Below, piece by piece: positions 6,789-13,555 of a DNA stretch of 13,555 nucleotides. The DNA is taken from assembly GCA_955652845.1 (NCBI GenBank), contig CATPBY010000058.1:1-13555 (forward strand), given 5' to 3'. This DNA is from an uncultured Terriglobales bacterium. Its GTDB lineage: Bacteria > Acidobacteriota > Terriglobia > Terriglobales > Acidobacteriaceae. Within the stretch, counting starts at the first letter, position 1; each line of letters starts with the position of its first letter. The position numbers and the translations under genes were made by a program. The notes beneath the pieces were generated by a model. The model saw only the letters and a list, made by a program, of their open reading frames with translations. It was not told the origin of the DNA and did no database searches.

Positions 6789-8294
6789 CTAAGCGGGGAT
6801 CTGCAGGTCCGGCATAGGCGTGCCTGCGAACAGATGCCGGCACGGTTTGGCCAGCCAGCGGACCCAGCGCCCCGACCAGGTCACGCGAGCGCTGTCAGTG
6901 GCAATGCCGGTATCGGCGTACATCTGGCGGTAGATTTTCGAGATCAGAACGAAGGCCAGGCGTGCCCGGCTGGACTTAATGAAACGGGAACGCTTCCAGA
7001 TCGATCCGAAGCTATAAAAACGGTCCCAGACAGCCTGGGTGCGCGCGCGGATTTCCTCGGCCGACATCACGGGATGATCCCAGTAAAGTTTGGGACGAAG
7101 CGCCTGGGGTATGAGCCAGCGTCGAGTAAGAGGGATGCCGGCAATGGTGGGCGGATTCTTGCCCAGCCCTTTTTCCCAGCGGGTAAAGTCGACGGTGCCG
7201 GGAAACGGACTCAACATCACAAACTGAGCGAAGGTGAGATCGGCGCGGATGGCGGCGGCGGCCGTGGCGTCGAATGTTTCGGGACGATCGCTGGGCAGCC
7301 CAAAAATGAACGAACCCAGCACATGCACGCCATGGCGCCGGAAGGTGCGGAGGCGTTCGATTAAACTTTCGCCCGCCAGGTTGAAATCCTTGTAGACATC
7401 TTTCAACCCCTCGGGCGTAACCGATTCCACGCCCACCAGGGCGCCCTTAATCCGGGCGGCTTTCATGGCGTCAAGGAAGTCAGGGTCTTCGGCCGCTTCC
7501 ATCGTGATCTGAGTGAAGAAAATGGTGTCGTCCGGGAGTTGCGCCAGCCGGGACATCAGTTCGAAGCGCTCCGCGCGGATGGCGTTCAACTCGTTCAGCC
7601 GGACGGTATTCTTCTGCTGGGAGGCCAGGTTCAAATCAGTCAGCGTGACGGGATAGAAGTTGTCGTCGGCCAGTGCAATAAAACGGAAACCAAGCCGCCG
7701 CAACTGGACAATTTCCTCGATGACGGCGTCGGAGGCGCGCTGCCGGGGCCGTTGTCCATCGGTGCGCCAGACCGAGCAGAAAGAGCAATGTTTAGGGCAG
7801 CCTCGAATGGTCTGCACCGAGGCCCACATATAGCGGCGGCGCGGGATCAGATCCCACCGGGCCGGGGCGAATTCGCGGGCTTCGATCTGACCTCCGGCAT
7901 ATATCTTTTGTGGCACGCCGCTCTGGCAATCCGCCAGCGCCTGTGCCCAGACAATATCGCCATCGCCCTTTACCACCGAGTGCGCGGCGCCCAATTCAAT
8001 AGCCTCTTCGGGATAAAGCGTGGCATGAATGCCGCCAAAGATTACGTGAGCGCCGCGGTTGCGGGCGATCTTCCCAATCTCGTAACCGCGCAGCGCATTT
8101 CCCGTGTGGATGCCGATGCCAACCGCATCGCCGGGGAAAATGCTCTCCGGATTTATTGGCGCGAGGGTTTCATCGACTAATATCGGATCGCCATAATGCC
8201 TCGGCGTCGCGGCTGCCAGGACGTATTGCCAGCGGGGGGTAATGACTGCGGTTCCGAAGGAGACACTGCTAGGGTTAACCAGGTGAATGTTCAC
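6789..8294 (-). CDS. B12-binding-type radical SAM protein, function unassigned
   Basis: From a GTG start at 8294 the protein has 501 residues. The first ~150 form a Rossmann-like cobalamin-binding-type domain, with the hallmark stretch GIGIHTGNALRGYEIG and VIFGGIHATLYPEEA. The DxHxxG cobalamin-ligating histidine motif of methionine-synthase-type domains is absent, as is common in B12-radical SAM enzymes. The radical SAM domain opens with CPKHCSFC (Cys166, Cys170, Cys173: CxxxCxxC), which holds the 4Fe-4S cluster that cleaves S-adenosylmethionine. ALADDNFYP and GALVGVESVTPEGL are further typical barrel strands. A ~130-residue C-terminal region (after FPGTVDFTRWEKG) includes a basic stretch. 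Substrate unknown: relatives include methylases and ring-forming enzymes (BchE, HpnP class), but nothing nearby names a pathway. An ATG at 8378 in the same frame would add 28 residues, but it lacks a ribosome site and adds Cys-rich, unconserved-looking sequence. Confidence 0.88.
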   Translation of the reverse strand: MNIHLVNPSSVSFGTAVITPRWQYVLAAATPRHYGDPILVDETLAPINPESIFPGDAVGIGIHTGNALRGYEIGKIARNRGAHVIFGGIHATLYPEEAIELGAAHSVVKGDGDIVWAQALADCQSGVPQKIYAGGQIEAREFAPARWDLIPRRRYMWASVQTIRGCPKHCSFCSVWRTDGQRPRQRASDAVIEEIVQLRRLGFRFIALADDNFYPVTLTDLNLASQQKNTVRLNELNAIRAERFELMSRLAQLPDDTIFFTQITMEAAEDPDFLDAMKAARIKGALVGVESVTPEGLKDVYKDFNLAGESLIERLRTFRRHGVHVLGSFIFGLPSDRPETFDATAAAAIRADLTFAQFVMLSPFPGTVDFTRWEKGLGKNPPTIAGIPLTRRWLIPQALRPKLYWDHPVMSAEEIRARTQAVWDRFYSFGSIWKRSRFIKSSRARLAFVLISKIYRQMYADTGIATDSARVTWSGRWVRWLAKPCRHLFAGTPMPDLQIPA

Positions 8295-8303
8295 GCCAGG
8301 AGT

Positions 8304-8309
8304 TCCTTT
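8304..8309 (-). promoter_or_regulatory. Ribosome binding site that selects the GTG start of the radical SAM gene
   Basis: AAAGGA on the minus strand (8309-8304) lies 9 nt before GTG 8294. The protein then opens with VNIHLVNPSS, exactly where the first beta-strand of the B12-type domain should start. The longer in-frame ATG at 8378 has no comparable site. Confidence 0.6.
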
Positions 8310-8489
8310 ACTCGCCTGCGCCCGCCAACAATAGTCGCTGCGGGTTCCAGGCGGACAACTCCGCGTCGTTTCATTCACTCAGAAAGGCGCGAATCTTACT
8401 TTTCCAGGATTCGGGAAGCTAGGTACTCTCCGTCGGGAAGGACCAGGAGATGCGAAAGAGCGCGAACATCCAGCCCTAAGGACAACTCA

Positions 8490-8519
8490 AGGTTAGGCCA
8501 GAAACAGGCGCTCTGTCAA
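8490..8519 (-). promoter_or_regulatory. Candidate sigma70 promoter for the radical SAM gene
   Basis: On the minus strand a perfect TTGACA (8519-8514) is followed after 18 bp by TAACCT (8495-8490), a moderate -10. Transcription would start near 8483 and read into the radical SAM gene (GTG 8294), giving a leader of about 190 nt. This is the main signal in the 299-bp non-coding stretch 8295-8593. I see no credible gene in that stretch and no strong terminator for the upstream kinase gene. Confidence 0.35.
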
Positions 8520-8531
8520 GATTCGTGACAG
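8513..8531. repeat. Inverted repeat CTGTCA-N7-TGACAG overlapping the candidate -35 box
   Basis: CTGTCA (8513-8518) and TGACAG (8526-8531) are perfect inverted half-sites around AGATTCG. The left arm covers the TTGACA box read on the minus strand. It could be a repressor or activator site or a chance hairpin; no T-run follows. Confidence 0.3.
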
Positions 8532-8593
8532 GCACAGTAGATGTGGCTCACTTTGAACTATCAGGGTTTTCTTATGCGGAATAACCATGCCTG

Positions 8594-11224
8594 CTATTTC
8601 AGCCCTTCGACCAGATACAGGTCGGACAGGGTACGGCCATATTCGTAGACGTAGGTTTTTGCGTCCGGAGTAATAAGAATCGGGCCGATATCGGTGACGC
8701 CAGCATTATCAGCCGGCATGAGCTCGCGCCAGAGTTGCTTCTGACTGGTCCCCAGATCTAGCCGATAGACCTTAGCGGGCAAGTCGCCGGGACGATAGAC
8801 AAAAAGCGACTGGCCATCACGCGACCAGCCTACTGGAGTGTCCCCCTCCGAGTATCCTGCGATCACGCGAGCATCCCCTCCATCAACAGGATAGCGATAA
8901 CCCTTTTGGTCGGGGCCCAGCGCGGCGACAAACTTACCATCCGGAGAAAGCACCCACTGGGTGGCGCTGGTCCCTTCCGGTGAAATCGGCCGAGGCTTGC
9001 CTCCTTCGAGATCCTGAACGTAAAGCCGCAGCCCGTGTTCGGGTTCACTCCCTAGAAAGACAATCTTCCTGCCGTCCGGTAACCAGCGCGCCTGTACATG
9101 ACTGATGGTGTCATGGGTCAAGCCTCGGGCCTCCCCGGCGCCGGTCGGCAGAATTGATAACTGCATTGGAGGGCGAGGCAACCCGGAGATAACCCACTTT
9201 CCATCCGGCGAGAGCGCGTAGGCATAACCTTCTCCAAGCCGAACCGCAGGTGACCCATCTGTCTTGCGAATGTAGGCCGCGTAGTTCTCTCCGCCGCCTT
9301 CTCCGGACTCCGTAAATACCAAGGTTTTCCCGTCAGGCGAGAGATCGTGAGGCGCGGACCAGTCCAGCCAGGACAGGTCGCGCTCTTTGCTGTCGCCCTC
9401 GGTCAGTCCTACCATTCCTACCCGTAAAACATCACGAGTCAAAAGGATGCGCCCGTCCCGCGAGACGTCCTGTAGAGTGAGCGTTCCGGGCTCCCGCGCC
9501 AGGAGTCGCTCGGGTCCCGACAGGCTGACAGCGTAGAGGAACCTCCCCACGCCAACCCGAGCTGTAGTGAACCAAACTTCGTCTCCCGCCGGCGACCAAG
9601 CCAGCCCCTGAGCCGTCTCCCATTCTCCGGACAATATCTTCTTGTTACCCGCAAGATCCACGACAGCGACTGAACCGGCGTCGTCGCGGCGCCCGGGGTG
9701 GTCAATGAATGCTACAAGGTTCCCTTTGGGGGAGATACGGGGATGACTGATCCATCCCCCAGTCTGATAAAGAATCTTGCCCACCGGATATTCGAGCCGA
9801 TTCTGGCCGCCCTGATCGCGCACGATCGCAAAACTGTTTCCATCTGGCGACCAATCCGCCCACTGGACGCCTTCCAGAACTTCACGCGGTGCTCCCCCGC
9901 CAAGGGGCACTCGAGCCAAAATTCCACTATTAATGAAAGGCTCAACATTCCGGCTTCCCAGCAAAACTGCCATCTCTCCCGCCGAAGAAATCGAAAGCAC
10001 TTCAGCGTTCTGAAGACCGAAGTTGCGCGATTCCGGACTCTCCGGCCGGGTGGAATAGATTTCTACTGGGCTGCCTTCCCAGGCGGCGCTGTATAAAACC
10101 GTTCGGCCGTCGGGAGCGAACCGGGCCATGCGAATGCCGCCGTGGCGGAAGGTGAGTTGGTGATAGACAGGCGGCGTAGCTGGTTTCGTCTGTCCGGTGC
10201 GCCTGCCGAGAAAGAATGCGCCGGCCAGAGCAGCGACTGCCAGAAGGCCGGCCCCGAACGAGAACATCCGATTTCGCGGGGCTTGAGATCCGATTTTGGG
10301 CTGCAGGGGGGTAGTGGCGACGGAATCTCCCGCTCGTGCCGCAACCCGTCCCGATTCTGTATCCCGCTTCAAGCGCTTAAGGTCGGCGCGCAATTCCGCC
10401 GCCGTCTGGCAACGCAAGTCGCGATCTTTTTCCAGCGTCTTGGTAATGATTTCTTCCAGCTTTACGGGGAGTTGCGGGTTCACGCTGCCAGGGGCGGGCG
10501 GCGTGTGTTCCAGAATCTGGCTGAAAATCACCGCCGAAGTCGAACCGCTGAAGGGTTGCCGTCCGGTTGCCATCTCATAGAGCACGACGCCGAAGGAGAA
10601 AAGGTCGGTGCGCGCGTCCAGATTTTCCCCGCGGGCTTGCTCGGGAGACATGTAAGCGATGGTGCCCAGCGCCAGGCCCGGGCTGGTCAGATGGGCTTCC
10701 GTAGCGGCGGTCGGCATATCCGTGACCCCTGCACCCAATCCCGAGCGCGCTGATGGACTAAGTTTCGCCAAACCGAAGTCCAGAATCTTGGCATGACCGC
10801 GGGTGCTGACGAAAATGTTCGCGGGTTTTATGTCGCGATGCACAATCCCGCTGGCGTGAGCGGCATCCAGAGCGTCTGCGATCTGCGCGCCCAGTTCCAG
10901 CAACTGATCCAGCCTCAGAGGTTTTCCTTCAATCCGGTGCTTGAGAGTTTCACCTTCCAGCAACTCCATGGCGATGAAATGCTCGTCGTCCGCCTTGTCA
11001 ATCTCGTAGATGGTGCAAATGTGAGGATGGTTCAAACCCGAGGCAGCGCGGGCCTCGCGCTGGAATCGTTCCACCGATTGCGGGTCGCGGGAAAACTCCG
11101 CGGGAAGGAATTTTAGAGCTACAAAGCGCCGTAGCTTGAGGTCTTCGGCCTTGTAGACAACGCCCATGCCACCACCACCCAGTTTTTCAATAATCCGGTA
11201 ATGGGAGATGGTTCGTCCGATCAT
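8594..11224 (-). CDS. Transmembrane Ser/Thr protein kinase with C-terminal PD40/TolB-like propeller
   Basis: This is an 876-residue Hanks-type kinase. The cytosolic kinase domain (about 9-285) is complete: glycine loop GGGGMGVVY (16-24), ATP lysine in VALK (Lys38), helix-C Glu57, catalytic HRDIKPAN (129-136, Asp131), DFG (149-151), and GTIAYMSPE ending at 195. It should therefore be active. After a basic linker, one hydrophobic span (about 321-339) is followed by RR, then a large C-terminal region (356-876) with about eleven repeats of the form (W/L)SPDG-x-hydrophobic (FAPDG, WSPDG, ISPKG, WSPAG, VSRDG, LSPDG several times, WLPDG, WSRDG, ITPDA). This is typical of PD40/TolB-like beta-propellers, presumably a ligand- or protein-binding sensor across the membrane. 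The architecture is expanded in Acidobacteriota. It lies 32 bp after glgA on the same strand and has no visible Shine-Dalgarno, so co-transcription is likely. Ligand and targets are unknown. Confidence 0.95.
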   Translation of the reverse strand: MIGRTISHYRIIEKLGGGGMGVVYKAEDLKLRRFVALKFLPAEFSRDPQSVERFQREARAASGLNHPHICTIYEIDKADDEHFIAMELLEGETLKHRIEGKPLRLDQLLELGAQIADALDAAHASGIVHRDIKPANIFVSTRGHAKILDFGLAKLSPSARSGLGAGVTDMPTAATEAHLTSPGLALGTIAYMSPEQARGENLDARTDLFSFGVVLYEMATGRQPFSGSTSAVIFSQILEHTPPAPGSVNPQLPVKLEEIITKTLEKDRDLRCQTAAELRADLKRLKRDTESGRVAARAGDSVATTPLQPKIGSQAPRNRMFSFGAGLLAVAALAGAFFLGRRTGQTKPATPPVYHQLTFRHGGIRMARFAPDGRTVLYSAAWEGSPVEIYSTRPESPESRNFGLQNAEVLSISSAGEMAVLLGSRNVEPFINSGILARVPLGGGAPREVLEGVQWADWSPDGNSFAIVRDQGGQNRLEYPVGKILYQTGGWISHPRISPKGNLVAFIDHPGRRDDAGSVAVVDLAGNKKILSGEWETAQGLAWSPAGDEVWFTTARVGVGRFLYAVSLSGPERLLAREPGTLTLQDVSRDGRILLTRDVLRVGMVGLTEGDSKERDLSWLDWSAPHDLSPDGKTLVFTESGEGGGENYAAYIRKTDGSPAVRLGEGYAYALSPDGKWVISGLPRPPMQLSILPTGAGEARGLTHDTISHVQARWLPDGRKIVFLGSEPEHGLRLYVQDLEGGKPRPISPEGTSATQWVLSPDGKFVAALGPDQKGYRYPVDGGDARVIAGYSEGDTPVGWSRDGQSLFVYRPGDLPAKVYRLDLGTSQKQLWRELMPADNAGVTDIGPILITPDAKTYVYEYGRTLSDLYLVEGLK

Positions 11225-11256
11225 GTAAGCGGCCGTTTCAGCGGCAGGCGCTCATG

Positions 11257-12762
11257 CTAGTGAGTGATGGGTTCCAAGTCAATCGCTTCATTGCGGCGCA
11301 CCTGACTGGAGCTTCCCGCCCGCATCAGGCGCACCCGGTCGTAGACACGCGCGTATTCCCTGGCGGAAGCGTTCCAGGAAAAATCCTTGTTCATGCCGTT
11401 GCGCATCAGGGTCTTCCAGGAGTCCTGGTCACGAAAGGCTCGCAACGCTTCTTTTATGGTCAGCAGGAGCGCTTCGCCCTTGTATTCGGTGAACTTAAAG
11501 CCTGTGCCTTTGCCGGTGCGGGCATCCCAGGGCTCAATAGTGTCGTCGAGACCGCCGGTCGCGCGCACGACAGGTACGGTGCCATATTTCAAGCTGTAGA
11601 TCTGATTCAGCCCACAGGGTTCGTACTTCGAGGGCATGAGGAACATGTCGCTGCCAGCCTCAATCTTGTGGGCTATGGCATTGTCATAGGCAACCTTGAC
11701 CGCGATCTTCCGCGGAAATTGTTTGTGCAGGCGCTGGAACATTTCTTCGTAGGGTTTGTCGCCGGCGCCCAGAGCAACCAAAATCATTTCCTCTCGCGCC
11801 AGACGGTCGGCGATTTGCGAAATGAGGTCAAATCCCTTTTGCGCCGCGAAACGCGAAACAATCCCGATCACGGGAGTCGAGGGATCGGCTCCCGTCACGT
11901 CGAAAGATGCCAGTAGATCCTGCTTGCACTTGGCTTTGCCGGTCAAATCCTGCGGAGAGTAGCGGGCCGCGATGAATTTGTCGGCCTGCGGACTCCACTC
12001 GTCATAATCCACGCCATTCAGGATTCCGGTGACGGTCGCGGCCCGGTCGCGTAAAACCCCTTCAAGACCGAAACCATACTCCGTGGTCTGGATCTCCTGG
12101 CTGTACTTTCGGCTCACAGTGGTGACGTAATCCGACTCCACAAGAGCGCCCTTGAGAAAATTCACGTTGCCGAAAAACTCCATTCTGCTGATGGTGAAAA
12201 GATCCCACGGCAGGGTGAGCAGGGGCAGAATATCCGGCGGAAATAATCCCTGGTATCCCATGTTGTGGATGGTGAAAACCGTGCCCACGTCGCGGAACGC
12301 GGGGTCTTCCGCATATTGGGTGCGCAGCAGCACGGGCACCAATGCCGACTGCCAGTCGTGGCAATGAAACACGTGGGGAACGCCCAGAATCTTTGAAGCT
12401 TCGAGCACCGCCCGTGAGAACAGCGCGAAGCGCTCGGCGTTGTCGGGATAATCGCCATTGGGAGTGCCATACAAAGCGTCACGGTCGAAGTACGGAGGAT
12501 AGTCCACGAAATAGAATTGCACGCCGGAGTGGCCGCCGCCCGTGACCACCGAGCAGAAACGGTAACGGTCGTCGAAGGGCACAGTGATACTGCGAACCAC
12601 GGTTTGTGCGTCCGTGAGCTTGGTCTGACGGTAGCGCGGAAGATAGACGCTTACCTGATGTCCGCTGGCCGCAAGAGCTCGAGGCAACGCTCCCACCACG
12701 TCCGCCAGTCCGCCGGTCTTTGAGAACGGCACGCATTCCGACGCCACAAAAGCGATATGCAT
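11257..12762 (-). CDS. glgA: Glycogen synthase (ADP-glucose type, GT5)
   Basis: This 501-residue cytosolic glucosyltransferase extends alpha-1,4-glucan chains from ADP-glucose, the elongation step of bacterial glycogen synthesis. The N-terminal nucleotide-sugar motif KTGGLADVVGALP starts at Lys15. FHCHDWQSALVP (132-143), TIHNMGYQG (164-172), NGVDYDEWSP (249-258), SRFAAQKG with Arg304 and Lys309, and the C-terminal EPCGL (Glu381-Leu385) followed by YGTVPVVRATGGLDDT are all classic GT5 sites. The two-domain GT-B fold is complete and of usual length (~480-500). The start is well supported: AAAGGAG (12777-12771) lies 8 nt before ATG 12762. No glgB, glgC or glgP is in the window. Downstream comes a Ser/Thr kinase gene with only 32 bp between; upstream, divergently, rsmA. 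A perfect TATAAT on the minus strand at 12834-12829 may drive it. Confidence 0.97.
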   Translation of the reverse strand: MHIAFVASECVPFSKTGGLADVVGALPRALAASGHQVSVYLPRYRQTKLTDAQTVVRSITVPFDDRYRFCSVVTGGGHSGVQFYFVDYPPYFDRDALYGTPNGDYPDNAERFALFSRAVLEASKILGVPHVFHCHDWQSALVPVLLRTQYAEDPAFRDVGTVFTIHNMGYQGLFPPDILPLLTLPWDLFTISRMEFFGNVNFLKGALVESDYVTTVSRKYSQEIQTTEYGFGLEGVLRDRAATVTGILNGVDYDEWSPQADKFIAARYSPQDLTGKAKCKQDLLASFDVTGADPSTPVIGIVSRFAAQKGFDLISQIADRLAREEMILVALGAGDKPYEEMFQRLHKQFPRKIAVKVAYDNAIAHKIEAGSDMFLMPSKYEPCGLNQIYSLKYGTVPVVRATGGLDDTIEPWDARTGKGTGFKFTEYKGEALLLTIKEALRAFRDQDSWKTLMRNGMNKDFSWNASAREYARVYDRVRLMRAGSSSQVRRNEAIDLEPITH

Positions 12763-12828
12763 GAAGACTACTCCTTTGAACCTAGAGCATAGTAAGACGC
12801 AAAGCCGTTTTCGCCGTCGCAGGCTATT

Positions 12829-12834
12829 ATTATA
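12829..12834 (-). promoter_or_regulatory. Candidate -10 box (TATAAT) for glgA
   Basis: The minus strand reads TATAAT at 12834-12829, 66 bp upstream of the glgA ATG, in the 159-bp divergent gap to rsmA. No good -35 hexamer stands 16-18 bp further upstream, so an activator or another sigma factor would be needed. The same AT-rich island reads TATTAT twice on the + strand and could also serve rsmA. Confidence 0.35.
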
Positions 12835-12912
12835 GGGATGCGCCGGTCGCGCACGCTTCGTATGCTGCAGACGATCGCGCGATGAAAGTCCAGTCTAAAT
12901 GCCGGAAAGAAA

Positions 12913-12917
12913 GAGGG
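12913..12917 (+). promoter_or_regulatory. Ribosome binding site for the GTG start of rsmA
   Basis: GAGGG at 12913-12917 lies 4 nt before GTG 12922 (5 nt counted from GAGG). An ATG at 12920 overlaps it by one base but is in a different frame that does not encode the methyltransferase. Confidence 0.5.
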
Positions 12918-12921
12918 CAAT

Positions 12922-13555
12922 GTGCCAAAGGCTTCCGCTTCGCCTCGCCGCAGCCACAAACCCAAATTGGGGCAGCATTTTCTGGTGGACGACGCAGCCG
13001 CCATGCGAATTGTGGAAGCTCTGGGCGATATTTCGCAAAGCACAGTCCTGGAAATTGGGCCCGGCCACGGCGTACTCACTTCCCTACTGGCCCCACGGGC
13101 CCGGCGGCTTATCGCCATCGAACTTGACCGGGTGCTGGCGGCGCAGTTACGCATGAATTTTTCGCTGACGCCGAACGTGGAGATTATCGAGGGCGATGTG
13201 CTGGCTATCGATTTCAATACCATCTTCGGGCCCAAGCCCGGAAGCACGCGTCCCGGCATCGAGCAAAAGCCGGAACCGGTTCGCGTGGTCGGTAACCTGC
13301 CCTACTTCATTACTTCCGACATTCTGTTGCGCCTGTTCGAACTTCGCCGATATTTTGAAATGATTGTGTTGATGGTGCAGCGCGAGGTTGCGGACCGCCT
13401 GGCCGCCGCGCCAGGTGTCCGCGATTACGGATTGCTTTCGGCCACAGCGCAACTTTACGGCAGGATTGAGAAAATGTTCACGCTGCCGCCGGGCGCGTTT
13501 TCGCCACCGCCAAAAGTACAGTCGACGGTGGTGCGGCTTACCATCGCCCCACGAC
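12922..13555 (+). CDS. rsmA: 16S rRNA adenine dimethyltransferase RsmA/KsgA, C-terminus outside the window
   Basis: This enzyme dimethylates the two adjacent adenines of the 3'-terminal helix of 16S rRNA (A1518/A1519 in E. coli numbering) using S-adenosylmethionine, late in small-subunit assembly. The visible 211 codons start at GTG 12922 and give the typical basic N-terminus ending KPKLGQHFLVDD (13-24). Motif I LEIGPGHGVLT follows (EIGPGHG at 44-50), then IELDR, the acidic GDVL, and the catalytic motif IV NLPY at 125-128. VQREVADRL and FSPPPKVQSTVV follow near the edge. Between GDVLAIDF and NLPY an extra ~20-residue Pro/Lys/Glu-rich segment (GPKPGSTRPGIEQKPEP) looks like a surface insertion. 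The frame is open upstream only to 12886 with no ATG, so GTG is the sensible start. It is divergent from glgA. The last third (the small helical domain) lies beyond the window. Confidence 0.93.
   Translation, partial: MPKASASPRRSHKPKLGQHFLVDDAAAMRIVEALGDISQSTVLEIGPGHGVLTSLLAPRARRLIAIELDRVLAAQLRMNFSLTPNVEIIEGDVLAIDFNTIFGPKPGSTRPGIEQKPEPVRVVGNLPYFITSDILLRLFELRRYFEMIVLMVQREVADRLAAAPGVRDYGLLSATAQLYGRIEKMFTLPPGAFSPPPKVQSTVVRLTIAPR

Noticed and set aside
6666..7364. Long + strand open frame across the dinB start and radical SAM end
   Set aside because: It is antisense to two strongly supported genes, covers the hairpin repeat, and its translation is Arg/Gly/Pro-rich without any recognisable motif.
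8295..8593. Search for a small RNA or hidden gene in the 299-bp gap
   Set aside because: Only the candidate promoter and inverted repeat were found; open frames here are short and extend from shadows of the radical SAM gene.
11225..11256. Short inverted repeat GCCG/CGGC between glgA and the kinase gene
   Set aside because: Only a 4-bp stem and no T-run; too weak to call a terminator.
11254..11916. 220-codon + strand frame opposite glgA
   Set aside because: Antisense to the conserved C-terminal GT5 domain of glgA; no independent support.
12768..13259. 163-codon minus-strand open frame at the right end
   Set aside because: It lies antisense to the clear RsmA frame, and its translation shows no family features.
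1..13555. Defence island, CRISPR, toxin-antitoxin pair or mobile element
   Set aside because: No repeat arrays, transposase, integrase, nuclease or small toxin/antitoxin genes were seen on either strand.

Overview
The window looks like chromosomal DNA from a moderately GC-rich, Gram-negative soil-type bacterium. Acidobacteriota (Terriglobia/Koribacter-like) is my best guess. This rests on the gene styles: a serine/threonine kinase fused through one membrane span to a PD40/TolB-like propeller, a TonB-type protein with a glycine-rich linker, a very large periplasmic M48 protease, and a CGCAAAGAA-type intergenic repeat. It is inference from family habits, not a database match. I see no tRNA, rRNA, CRISPR array, prophage or insertion sequence.

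Layout, left half (+ strand): the C-terminal part of a sodium:solute symporter (1-921, cut by the window edge), an APC/LAT-type amino-acid permease (961-2340), an energy-transducer TonB-family protein (2504-3550) and, 39 bp on, a secreted M48-type zinc metalloprotease with a large N-terminal domain (start best placed at 3590, end 5368). A good intrinsic terminator for this + strand unit lies at 5470-5491, inside the 3' end of the convergent gene dinB.

Right half (- strand, read from right to left): glgA glycogen synthase (12762-11257), a membrane Ser/Thr kinase with propeller 32 bp downstream (11224-8594), a 299-bp non-coding stretch holding a candidate promoter and an inverted repeat (8295-8593), a B12-binding-type radical SAM protein (best start GTG at 8294, end 6789), and dinB, DNA polymerase IV (6704-5445). 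An 84-bp gap between the last two holds a strong hairpin repeat. At the right edge, divergent from glgA, rsmA/ksgA (16S rRNA dimethyltransferase) starts at a GTG (12922) and runs off the window.

How they work together: the left half is envelope and transport biology (nutrient uptake, TonB energy transfer, periplasmic proteolysis). The right half mixes carbon storage and signalling (glgA plus kinase) with translesion synthesis and ribosome maturation. Most genes look like ordinary housekeeping or accessory loci. I do not see a clearly new multi-gene system. The best leads are the TonB/M48-fusion pair, the widely conserved but unassigned B12-radical SAM gene, the glgA-kinase pairing, and a dispersed hairpin repeat whose 13-bp core also occurs between the two transporter genes.
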